From positions 1 to 11,962 of the forward strand of contig MGXG01000049.1 in assembly GCA_001801285.1 (NCBI GenBank): a stretch of DNA of 11,962 bases. The letters are read 5' to 3'. Positions 6,890 to 11,962 of the stretch are shown piece after piece. Every line of letters begins with the position of its first letter. Within the stretch, counting starts at the first letter, position 1. Under the pieces are notes generated by a model, which worked only from the letters and a program-made list of their open reading frames with translations, did not search any database and was not told the origin of the DNA. The position numbers and the translations under genes are program-made. This stretch comes from Gammaproteobacteria bacterium GWE2_37_16. GTDB lineage: Bacteria > Pseudomonadota > Gammaproteobacteria > UBA9339.

Positions 6890-7214
6890 TTAAAAATCCT
6901 CCAAGATTTGTTTGAGTTTTCTTTTTTGTTGACTAGTTAAGTCAGAGATTTCATTTTTAGCATAGAGTGTTAAAAAATAAATTTGATCTTTTTGTACTCG
7001 CCAGTAATAAATTATTCTTATACCACCTTTTTTCCCTTTATTACCAAATAACCAGCGAATTTTTCTTATACCACCTGTGTTTTGAATAATGTTTCCAGTA
7101 TCTGGATTTTCCATTAAAAAAACTTGTAACTCCCTATATTCATCATCATCATCATCATCATTGATGATAATGAGGAAGTTGTTTGGTAAAAAAAGATGTT
7201 TCTATAAAAAGCAT
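6890..7214 (-). pseudogene. HigB/RelE-family toxin, frameshifted near a GAT tract
   Basis: From the ATG at 7212-7214 the first frame reads MLFIETSFFTKQLPHYHQ and stops at TGA 7158-7160. A second frame carries the rest: DDDDDDEYRELQVFLMENPDTG, then GGIRKIRW, GGIRIIYYW and LYAKNEISDL, all hallmarks of HigB/RelE-type toxins. The span is 325 nt, one base more than a multiple of three. Removing one A from CAATG at about 7161-7163 would restore a 107-aa toxin of normal family length. The break sits at the edge of a (GAT)n tract. An internal ATG (7112-7114) could give a 74-aa product lacking the N-terminal strand and helix, probably inactive. That ATG overlaps the stop of a short ATG-repeat frame (TAATG), so reinitiation is conceivable. 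Confidence 0.85.
7141..7161. repeat. Trinucleotide microsatellite (CAT)7 inside the toxin gene
   Basis: Seven tandem CAT units on the plus strand read as an ATG or GAT repeat on the minus strand. In the toxin frame they encode a run of six Asp where the family normally has about two acidic residues (as in SDDEYRELQ). Slippage in whole units would change the Asp count without changing frame. The one-base frame break lies immediately upstream in the coding direction. Confidence 0.9.
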
Positions 7215-7219
7215 AAGAT

Positions 7220-7236
7220 ATACCCATTAAGGGTAT
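7220..7236. promoter_or_regulatory. Candidate autoregulatory operator of the toxin-antitoxin unit
   Basis: The inverted repeat ATACCC-ATTAA-GGGTAT has 6-bp arms and a 5-nt spacer. It lies 5 nt upstream of the toxin ATG on the minus strand, where a HigA-type antitoxin would be expected to bind. A possible -35-like TTGAAC (7246-7251, minus strand) is upstream, but I see no clear -10, so the promoter itself is unresolved. Confidence 0.5.
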
Positions 7237-7265
7237 GGTATCAGTGTTCAAGAAATAAATCAAAT

Positions 7266-8330
7266 TTATTTTTTAAACCCAAGCGCTTTTAACCTTTTTT
7301 CAACGGTAGGATGTGTGGAAAACATATTACTGAAGGCATGTTTGGTGCTAAAACCCGCTTGGGTTGGGTCGAAAATATAAGCCGCTTGGCGCACATTTTC
7401 GTGTGCGGTGTTTTGATAAATTTCGGCATATTGTTCATTATGGATTTTATGATCGTTTTCGATAGTTAAAAGTGCGTTCGCTAGTGGAGAGTTATCGCGC
7501 ATTAGCTCAACTGCGCCGGCATCAGCCATGTACTCGCGGGAACGACTTAAAAACAACATTAAAAGCATAGTCAAAATCGGTAAAACAAAACGTAAAACTA
7601 TAATAACAATAACTAGGGCATTGCCATTGCCGCCGCCTTCACGATTATCGTTACTGCTTCGACCTCTGCTGCTGCTCATGCCGCTGTAAAGGATGCCACG
7701 AAAAGCGATATCGATAGCGATAATTAAAATATTAGTCATGATTGATGCCGCCATAGTCAATTTAATGTCGTGATGGCGAATATGGCTAAGTTCATGCGCC
7801 ATTACTGCCTGTAATTCGCTACGATTTAATTTTTGCATCAAGCCGCGCGTAATGGCAATAAGAGCGGATTTTTCACTATAACCGCTGGCGAAAGCGTTCA
7901 TGTAAGGAGCTTCTATAATGAAAACCTTGGGCATATAGCGCAAACCGGCAGCCAATTGTAATTCTTCAACAACATTGTAAAGTTGTTTTTCTTCGAGTGA
8001 GGTGGTGGATGTGGGGGTAATTTCTTTATATTCTGTGCCAAGCAGGACAATTTTGTCGTAAAATGCGTAAGAAACAAGAATTGAAATAGCGGCAACGCCG
8101 GAAATTATTAAAGTCACAATTGGTGTGACCTGAAAAGTTAGTAGGGCGATGATGTTATCAGTTATTGGCGCTTCAGGTGGAAACGGATGGATATAAAGGT
8201 CGAACACCATTCCTACCGCAGCGTAAATCATGATAAATGCGGCAATAACAAAAAAGGTACGATGATCGTTGATTTTTAATTGTTTGCGCCAGTCGGTGGA
8301 AGATGATTGGTAAGTGGATAGGTCAGTCAT
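7266..8330 (-). CDS. htpX: HtpX-like M48 family membrane zinc metalloprotease
   Basis: This inner-membrane protease of 354 aa belongs to peptidase family M48B. The zinc-binding HELSH is at residues 179-183, the third ligand Glu266 in SREYMAD, and the C-terminal THPTVEKRL motif is present. Membrane segments are at about 26-46, 66-90, 194-212 and 237-262. A Gly/Asn/Ser/Arg-rich loop (about 218-237) lies between the third and fourth segments. The protein is longer than E. coli HtpX (about 293 aa) and matches the longer M48 proteases encoded next to lemA. It probably degrades misfolded or damaged membrane proteins. The ATG at 8328-8330 has no evident Shine-Dalgarno. A TTGCGT-16 nt-TATAAA pair inside repeat box B could be its promoter (weak). 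Confidence 0.92.
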   Translation of the reverse strand: MTDLSTYQSSSTDWRKQLKINDHRTFFVIAAFIMIYAAVGMVFDLYIHPFPPEAPITDNIIALLTFQVTPIVTLIISGVAAISILVSYAFYDKIVLLGTEYKEITPTSTTSLEEKQLYNVVEELQLAAGLRYMPKVFIIEAPYMNAFASGYSEKSALIAITRGLMQKLNRSELQAVMAHELSHIRHHDIKLTMAASIMTNILIIAIDIAFRGILYSGMSSSRGRSSNDNREGGGNGNALVIVIIVLRFVLPILTMLLMLFLSRSREYMADAGAVELMRDNSPLANALLTIENDHKIHNEQYAEIYQNTAHENVRQAAYIFDPTQAGFSTKHAFSNMFSTHPTVEKRLKALGFKK

Positions 8331-8379
8331 AATTAATGAATGAATTTTAAAAAAACAATGAAAGAATAAATGAATTGTG

Positions 8380-8461
8380 GGATCGCTTCGCGATGTTTTT
8401 TATAATTTTCAGATTTAAAAACGCAACGCATTGATTTGTATATTAATTTGATTTACATATC
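8380..8461 (-). repeat. 82-bp dispersed intergenic box, copy B
   Basis: This is the partner of 2411-2492, with the same length, orientation and landmarks: the TCGCTTCGCGA hairpin, TTTCAG, GCATTGATTT, ACATATC. It lies in the lemA-htpX spacer and is followed 2 nt later by an inverted-repeat element. Read on the minus strand it contains TTGCGT (8421-8426) and TATAAA (8399-8404) with 16-nt spacing, which might serve as the htpX promoter. The equivalent positions in copy A are less promoter-like. Similarity may extend into the flank, where both copies have AAAGAATAAA-type sequence. Confidence 0.75.
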
Positions 8462-8463
8462 CC

Positions 8464-8557
8464 GTAATCGTAGGTTCTGTAGCCGCAAGCTTTAGCTTGC
8501 GTTATAAAACAAATCAATAACACGAGCTAAAGTTTGCGGCTACAAAACTGCGGTTAC
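8464..8557. repeat. Imperfect long inverted repeat built from GTAGCCGC units
   Basis: The left arm runs from GTAATCG (8464) through GTAGCCGCAAGCTTTAGC (8479-8496). The right arm has GCTAAAGTTTGCGGCTAC (8526-8543) and ends with GCGGTTAC (8550-8557). The arms pair along most of their length with a few mismatches and one single-base gap, around a loop of about 20 nt. The 23-bp unit at 8479-8501 is itself palindromic around AAGCTT. The internal units match those of the MITE-like element at 2501-2645, but the 16-bp terminal repeats found there are absent. Confidence 0.75.
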
Positions 8558-8568
8558 AGTAAAAAGAC

Positions 8569-9144
8569 TTACATCTTAACTTTATAGTCTTCCTGCTCAG
8601 CGCGCTTTTCTTCTGAAAGACCCCAATATTCAAACTCTTTATAGAGTTTAGCAGGAGCCATACCGACGATCAAAGTGTCTGGGAAGGATTTACGTGCGGC
8701 ATTATAATTTTCAATGCTATCGTTGTAAGCTTGCTTAGAGAAGGTAAGTTTGTTTTCCGTATTGGAAATTTCTTCTTGCAATTGCAGGGCATTTTGGTTG
8801 GCTTTTAAATCTGGATATTGTTCAAAAACCATATTCAAATTCATGCCAATTTTAGAAATGGCATCTTCTGCTGCCATGCGGTCTTTTTCCAATCCGCTGT
8901 TTGCCGCTTTTTGTGCCTGATTACGTAAAGCAACCACGTCTTTCAATGTGGTTTTTTCGTAATCCATGTATTTTCTGACTACTTCAATTAGTGATTCGTA
9001 AACTTTAAAACGGCGATCCAGTTGAATGTCGATTTGTTTCTTATTGTTGTTGATTGCTTCGATCATGTGGATCAATTTGTTGTAAATTGTGATTCCCCAC
9101 AAAGCGAGTAAAACTAAAACAATAATGATAAATGTGCTGAACAT
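8569..9144 (-). CDS. lemA: LemA family membrane protein
   Basis: The 191-residue protein has one N-terminal membrane segment (about residues 4-20) and a helical cytoplasmic or periplasmic LemA domain. Family marks are YNKL after the membrane helix, IDIQLDRRF, LIEVVRKYMDYE, EQYPDLKANQNALQLQEEI, TENKL, and the AYNDSIENYN...FP segment. The common PNL after the RR motif is altered here to ESL. I chose the ATG at 9142-9144 because GGAGG (9154-9158) sits 9 nt upstream; a longer TTG-started frame to 9165 would run through that ribosome binding site. The biochemical role of LemA is not settled. It is often encoded with an M48 protease, as here with htpX downstream, although a repeat-filled 238-nt spacer now separates them. 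Confidence 0.93.
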   Translation of the reverse strand: MFSTFIIIVLVLLALWGITIYNKLIHMIEAINNNKKQIDIQLDRRFKVYESLIEVVRKYMDYEKTTLKDVVALRNQAQKAANSGLEKDRMAAEDAISKIGMNLNMVFEQYPDLKANQNALQLQEEISNTENKLTFSKQAYNDSIENYNAARKSFPDTLIVGMAPAKLYKEFEYWGLSEEKRAEQEDYKVKM

Positions 9145-9166
9145 GTTAGTTAGCCTCCAATTCAAT

Positions 9167-9194
9167 TTTTTAAGAAAAATTTCTCAAGTGTCAA
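9167..9194 (-). promoter_or_regulatory. Candidate lemA promoter
   Basis: On the minus strand a perfect -35 TTGACA (9189-9194) is 16 nt from TAAAAA (9167-9172). The predicted start near 9160 leaves a very short leader with GGAGG almost at its 5' end. An alternative -10, TATACT (9195-9200), lies just upstream but lacks a good -35. Either could drive lemA. Confidence 0.4.
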
Positions 9195-9201
9195 AGTATA
9201 G

Positions 9202-9545
9202 CACATTTTCTTGGGTTTTAATCTATACTCTTCGCATTTTGGTTTTATGATCGGATCCTGCTCATCATCCTTCGAACTGGCTGCGCCATTGAAAATTTCT
9301 CATTCCTGAAATTTTTTCCGCGTTGTTGGCTTTCTCGCTTGCTTGGGTCATGTATGTCTAATACACTCAAGAAGCTCGACTTCTTGTCGCCTAGCGGACT
9401 AATTCCGTCTGGAACAGAATTAGAATGACCGCGGGTCAGCCCGTTAGGGCAACAGAACAGGATTGTCTGTTGTAATTTCCAAACTGCTCGAGTCTATTTT
9501 CGCTAACCCTGAAAACCTGTTTTCGTTTAGTACAGTTTGCGCGGG
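9202..9545 (-). ncRNA. Structured intergenic island: candidate non-coding RNA or mobile repeat
   Basis: There is no convincing protein gene here. The sequence is visibly richer in G and C than its surroundings and packed with small inverted repeats: AAAATTTC/GAAATTTT (9292-9315), CAAGAAG/CTTCTTG (9368-9386), CTAATTC/GAATTAG (9399-9423), GACC/GGTC (9427-9437), GCCC/GGGC (9439-9450), CAACAGA/TCTGTTG (9450-9472), and CAAACTG/CAGTTTG (9480-9539) enclosing GAAAA/TTTTC (9511-9524). A minus-strand promoter (9551-9578) would start transcription just at its edge. I could not match it to RNase P RNA, tmRNA, SRP RNA or 6S RNA. No intrinsic terminator is evident, so strand and ends are uncertain. A plus-strand frame open from 9222 to 9426 lacks a sensible start. 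Confidence 0.4.
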
Positions 9546-9550
9546 ATAAA

Positions 9551-9578
9551 AGTATAGTTGCTTGATTTTTTATGTAAA
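9551..9578 (-). promoter_or_regulatory. Candidate promoter reading into the structured island
   Basis: On the minus strand, -35 TTTACA (9573-9578) is 16 nt from -10 TATACT (9551-9556). Transcription would begin near 9544, at the start of the hairpin-rich region. It could equally supply read-through to lemA. Confidence 0.42.
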
Positions 9579-9618
9579 AAACCCGTTTCTTGAGGAGTTA
9601 CATTGAGTCGCGTTTCAT

Positions 9619-9661
9619 TTAAGACTGTTTTAATGTTTTTTAAATGTTTTTTGTGTATACT
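9619..9661 (+). promoter_or_regulatory. Candidate promoter and TTAA-repeat regulator box of the large effector-like gene
   Basis: A -10 TATACT at 9656-9661 lies about 100 nt before the ATG at 9761. No good -35 is present. Instead three TTAA half-sites (9619-9622, 9630-9633, 9640-9643) are phased by 11 and 10 bp over the -35 region. This phasing resembles the direct-repeat boxes of PmrA/OmpR-type response regulators that control type IV effector genes in Legionella and Coxiella. The region is AT-rich, so chance is possible. Confidence 0.4.
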
Positions 9662-9760
9662 TTGTTTGCAATAGTTTTTTTATCATTTTAGATGAGCGAA
9701 ATTAAACTGAACGTATAACTTAAAGTCAGATTTTGATTTTTTATTTTTGGAGATTTGAAC

Positions 9761-11962
9761 ATGAGCGCACCCGCACCATCACTTGCACCAACTCCACTAG
9801 GTATAGTGCTTAGTGAAGGTGAACCTAGGCGTATAGATATCAATACAAAAAACAGTACAGTTCTAAGAAGAATGGTGCTGGCTCTTATAAGAAACGATAT
9901 AAATGGTTTTTCAGAAAACTTAGCCATTTTATCAGCAAATAACCAGCATGATGTTGAGGCTATTATCGAAGAGTTGAACAGCGACATTAATATACTCTGT
10001 GGCACAATTACTAATTTTCCCTTGGGTGATAAATTACTCGTTAATTGGAACGCCAGGTTGCTATGTGGAAAACAAAGATTTTGCCGGTTCCATGAAGATG
10101 AGGAGTATAAATGGTCATGGTCAGAGCGTGGGGATGTGAAGGTGCAGGGCTCAGTATCAATGGATAGTTCAGTAGCATATGCAGGTAACTTTACAGTATA
10201 TGCAACTAATTCTGTAGTTGAGGGTATTGAATATTTTGCTGACTGTAGAAATGTACCGAGTGAGCAAAAAAATACCATCATTTGTACTATAGCTAGTTTA
10301 GCTGTTTTGTTCGATAGAAAGGGTATGTTTGAGAAGATTTTGCAATGTTACTCAAACGCCGCAAAAGATATTGATTCTAAAACTACAATCAAAGTTGAAG
10401 GCTTTATTAATGTTGTTAGTAAATCTCAAACTGTTTGGGGACCAATAAAGGGAACGAAAATAATTGCAAATATACGGCAATTATTTGAGGTATTTGGACA
10501 AAACATGGAGGTCTGGGGGTTAGTGAAATTTAAACAAGATTTAGCAAAAAAACAAGAGGAAGAACGCCAAAGAAAACTGCAAGAAATTAGAACAATAAGA
10601 GAGGAATTACTGGTACGCTCCAACCCGCAGTCAAGTCAAAACTCAAGTTCAACAACAGTTCCAAACCATGCTGCCAGCATAACGGAAAATGAAGTAGTGC
10701 AATTCATAGAAAAAATATTCAAACTGGCTAAACCTACTTGTGCAACTTGTTCTGAGGTTTTTAGGGGTTTTCCTGATCTGATATATAACCTAATATCACA
10801 AAACAACCCAACTAACGCAGCTTTGATAAAAGCTATATTCACAACGATCATTGCGCGTGATGAAAACCTTGATTTGTTGGGTTTGGTACTTCTTGAAATT
10901 TCCGCAAAGAGCGATCTTCATGATTCTAGTATAAATTCTTTTATTGATTTACTAACAGAATGCGTCAGGCTTTCTGGTAAGACCCAAAATATTGGGATAT
11001 TACAAGGAACAGCGTTCAGTAGCGGTTTTGGTCCTTTGCATTCGTTAGTTAAATGCAATCACCTGGATGCTTTTAGGCACGCTATAGAAAAAGGTATCAG
11101 TGTTGAATATAAGACTGGTGAAACCGATCCGGCATGGCGTAAGGAAACCAATGAGACAGTTCTTGAATATGCTGTGTGTCAGAAAAAATGGGAATTTGTC
11201 AGTGCATATTTACAAGTAACCGAAAACAGGGGTAAAACTGCAAACGAAATGGCGATATTACAGCGTGTAATGGACATTATCATCAAGCAGCAAACTTTTA
11301 TCCCAATTCCCGCAACATCTTCTAGCGTATCTTTTTTTGCAGTGCCGCCCCCAGCGTACTCGGTAGCAAGTTGTCCGCCCCCGAGCCATCCACCTGCTCT
11401 TGCTATCGGAAGCCCACTCGAAGCAATTTTATTAGGTTTATTAAAGCTTGGAGTAAAATTTGATCCAAAAAAATGCGGAGAAAGCTTAGTGTCTAGAATA
11501 GCCTCCTTTAGCTTCCATGAGGTCTTGCAACGCCAGATAACCAAAGAAAATGTAGAAACACAATGGAGTGTAGCCCAGCAACTTGCGGCAACATATGTTA
11601 ATGAAGGAAATATTGGTGACTATAACACTGATCCTATTGGTCAATATAAATATGCTATAAAAATAGCATTGGCTGAATTTATACAAAATAAAGCCCGTAA
11701 GTTTTCGGAAGAAGCCAAAAAAACCAAAGCCAATAAAGAAAAGGTAAATAGCGTTACGGAAAAACTTCTCAATGCAATAGTGGACTTAAGTTATGCGCTA
11801 CAACCCAAGAGAGCTTCTGTGCCCCAAATTGATTCTGCAATAGCTAAGTTGCTTGAGGGTGATAAGGCTATCTTTGGAAAAAATGGCTATTCAGAGGACT
11901 GTACGCGAATTCTAACTCTACAAAAAAATCACAATGTAGCATTGATGTTCAAAGTCCATGAG
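9761..11962 (+). CDS. Large hypothetical protein, effector-like, incomplete at the 3' end
   Basis: The ATG at 9761 has GGAG (9749-9752) 8 nt upstream, and the frame stays open for 734 codons to the window end, so the C-terminus is missing. I do not recognise the family. There is no signal peptide or membrane segment; the N-terminus is Pro/Ala-rich (APAPSLAPTP). Residues about 256-286 form a charged coiled coil (KKQEEERQRKLQEIR). Residues 424-484 contain two degenerate ankyrin-like units (GPLHSLVKCNHLDAFRHAIE and ETVLEYAVCQKKWEFVSAYL). Residues 528-545 are proline-rich with a PPAY (530-533) that fits the PPxY ligand of WW domains. A lysine-rich helical stretch (KKTKANKEK) lies near residues 650-665. 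Size, modular helical make-up and the upstream TTAA box suggest a protein secreted into host cells, which is inference. It is the only intact-looking plus-strand gene here. Confidence 0.85.
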   Translation, partial: MSAPAPSLAPTPLGIVLSEGEPRRIDINTKNSTVLRRMVLALIRNDINGFSENLAILSANNQHDVEAIIEELNSDINILCGTITNFPLGDKLLVNWNARLLCGKQRFCRFHEDEEYKWSWSERGDVKVQGSVSMDSSVAYAGNFTVYATNSVVEGIEYFADCRNVPSEQKNTIICTIASLAVLFDRKGMFEKILQCYSNAAKDIDSKTTIKVEGFINVVSKSQTVWGPIKGTKIIANIRQLFEVFGQNMEVWGLVKFKQDLAKKQEEERQRKLQEIRTIREELLVRSNPQSSQNSSSTTVPNHAASITENEVVQFIEKIFKLAKPTCATCSEVFRGFPDLIYNLISQNNPTNAALIKAIFTTIIARDENLDLLGLVLLEISAKSDLHDSSINSFIDLLTECVRLSGKTQNIGILQGTAFSSGFGPLHSLVKCNHLDAFRHAIEKGISVEYKTGETDPAWRKETNETVLEYAVCQKKWEFVSAYLQVTENRGKTANEMAILQRVMDIIIKQQTFIPIPATSSSVSFFAVPPPAYSVASCPPPSHPPALAIGSPLEAILLGLLKLGVKFDPKKCGESLVSRIASFSFHEVLQRQITKENVETQWSVAQQLAATYVNEGNIGDYNTDPIGQYKYAIKIALAEFIQNKARKFSEEAKKTKANKEKVNSVTEKLLNAIVDLSYALQPKRASVPQIDSAIAKLLEGDKAIFGKNGYSEDCTRILTLQKNHNVALMFKVHE

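Noticed and set aside
6890..7114. A genuine 74-aa toxin starting at the internal ATG
   Set aside because: Toxin homology continues upstream of that ATG in the same frame and then in a second frame, so the short form is a truncation rather than the native gene.
7141..7161. Tandem repeat considered as a CRISPR-like or VNTR array
   Set aside because: It is a plain trinucleotide tract within a coding region, with no spacers.
7253..7271. AT-only hairpin AAATAAA-TCAAA-TTTATTT at the htpX stop as an intrinsic terminator
   Set aside because: The stem has no G-C pairs and no proper T-run follows on the minus strand. It overlaps the stop codon and is probably chance in AT-rich DNA.
8569..9165. LemA with a longer N-terminus from TTG at 9163-9165
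   Set aside because: The extension would translate through the GGAGG ribosome binding site that correctly serves the ATG at 9142-9144.
9222..9426. 68-codon plus-strand open frame across the structured island
   Set aside because: It has no start codon near its beginning and no ribosome binding site, and it overlaps dense inverted repeats. More likely a non-coding element.
9688..11686. Several minus-strand open frames opposite the large plus-strand gene
   Set aside because: They are antisense shadows of a 734-codon frame with its own ribosome binding site, and none shows family motifs.

Overview
The window reads as chromosomal DNA of an AT-rich gammaproteobacterium. The Legionellales (Coxiella/Legionella/Rickettsiella/Berkiella-like, host-associated) are the best guess. 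This rests on the housekeeping gene types, the gene decay, the dispersed intergenic repeats and a large effector-like protein gene; no marker gene here proves the taxon.

Layout. Positions 1-750 (left edge) are decayed: one doubtful 43-codon ORF, then a clear pseudogene of a Gfo/Idh/MocA-family oxidoreductase (C-terminal part only, frameshifted and with an internal stop). Positions 837-1125 hold a minus-strand tRNA-Ala(GGC)/tRNA-Glu(TTC) pair behind a near-consensus sigma70 promoter. All intact housekeeping genes that follow are on the minus strand. They are, in plus order: coaE (dephospho-CoA kinase), a membrane-anchored rhodanese-like protein without any cysteine, dacA (PBP5/6-type D,D-carboxypeptidase), ybaB/ebfC (nucleoid-associated protein), recD2-type helicase, a HigA/NadS-like antitoxin with a frameshifted HigB/RelE toxin, an htpX-like M48 membrane protease, and lemA.

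In transcription order, the toxin-antitoxin pair leads directly into recD2 (10-nt gap), then ybaB and dacA. The rhodanese gene leads into coaE (10-nt gap). lemA and htpX form the familiar LemA/M48 pair but are separated by a repeat-filled spacer.

Two intergenic gaps (2343-2683 and 8331-8568) carry the same composite repeat in the same orientation: an 82-bp box around a TCGC-TTC-GCGA hairpin, followed within 10 nt by an inverted-repeat element built from GTAGCCGC...GCTTTAGC units. The first of these elements is bounded by perfect 16-bp terminal inverted repeats, like a MITE.

Positions 9145-9760 have no gene but hold a striking island of consecutive hairpins, visibly less AT-rich than its flanks. 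It has a plausible minus-strand promoter and is a candidate structured RNA or mobile repeat. To its right, on the plus strand, starts a large gene (9761 to beyond the window end, 734 codons seen). Its product has a coiled coil, degenerate ankyrin-like repeats and a proline-rich segment with a PPxY motif. I do not recognise its family; it looks like a secreted host-directed effector. Three TTAA half-sites phased by 10-11 bp precede its likely -10 box.

The most novel points are the candidate effector and its upstream box, the structured island, the composite repeats, and the toxin gene broken beside a (GAT)n tract.
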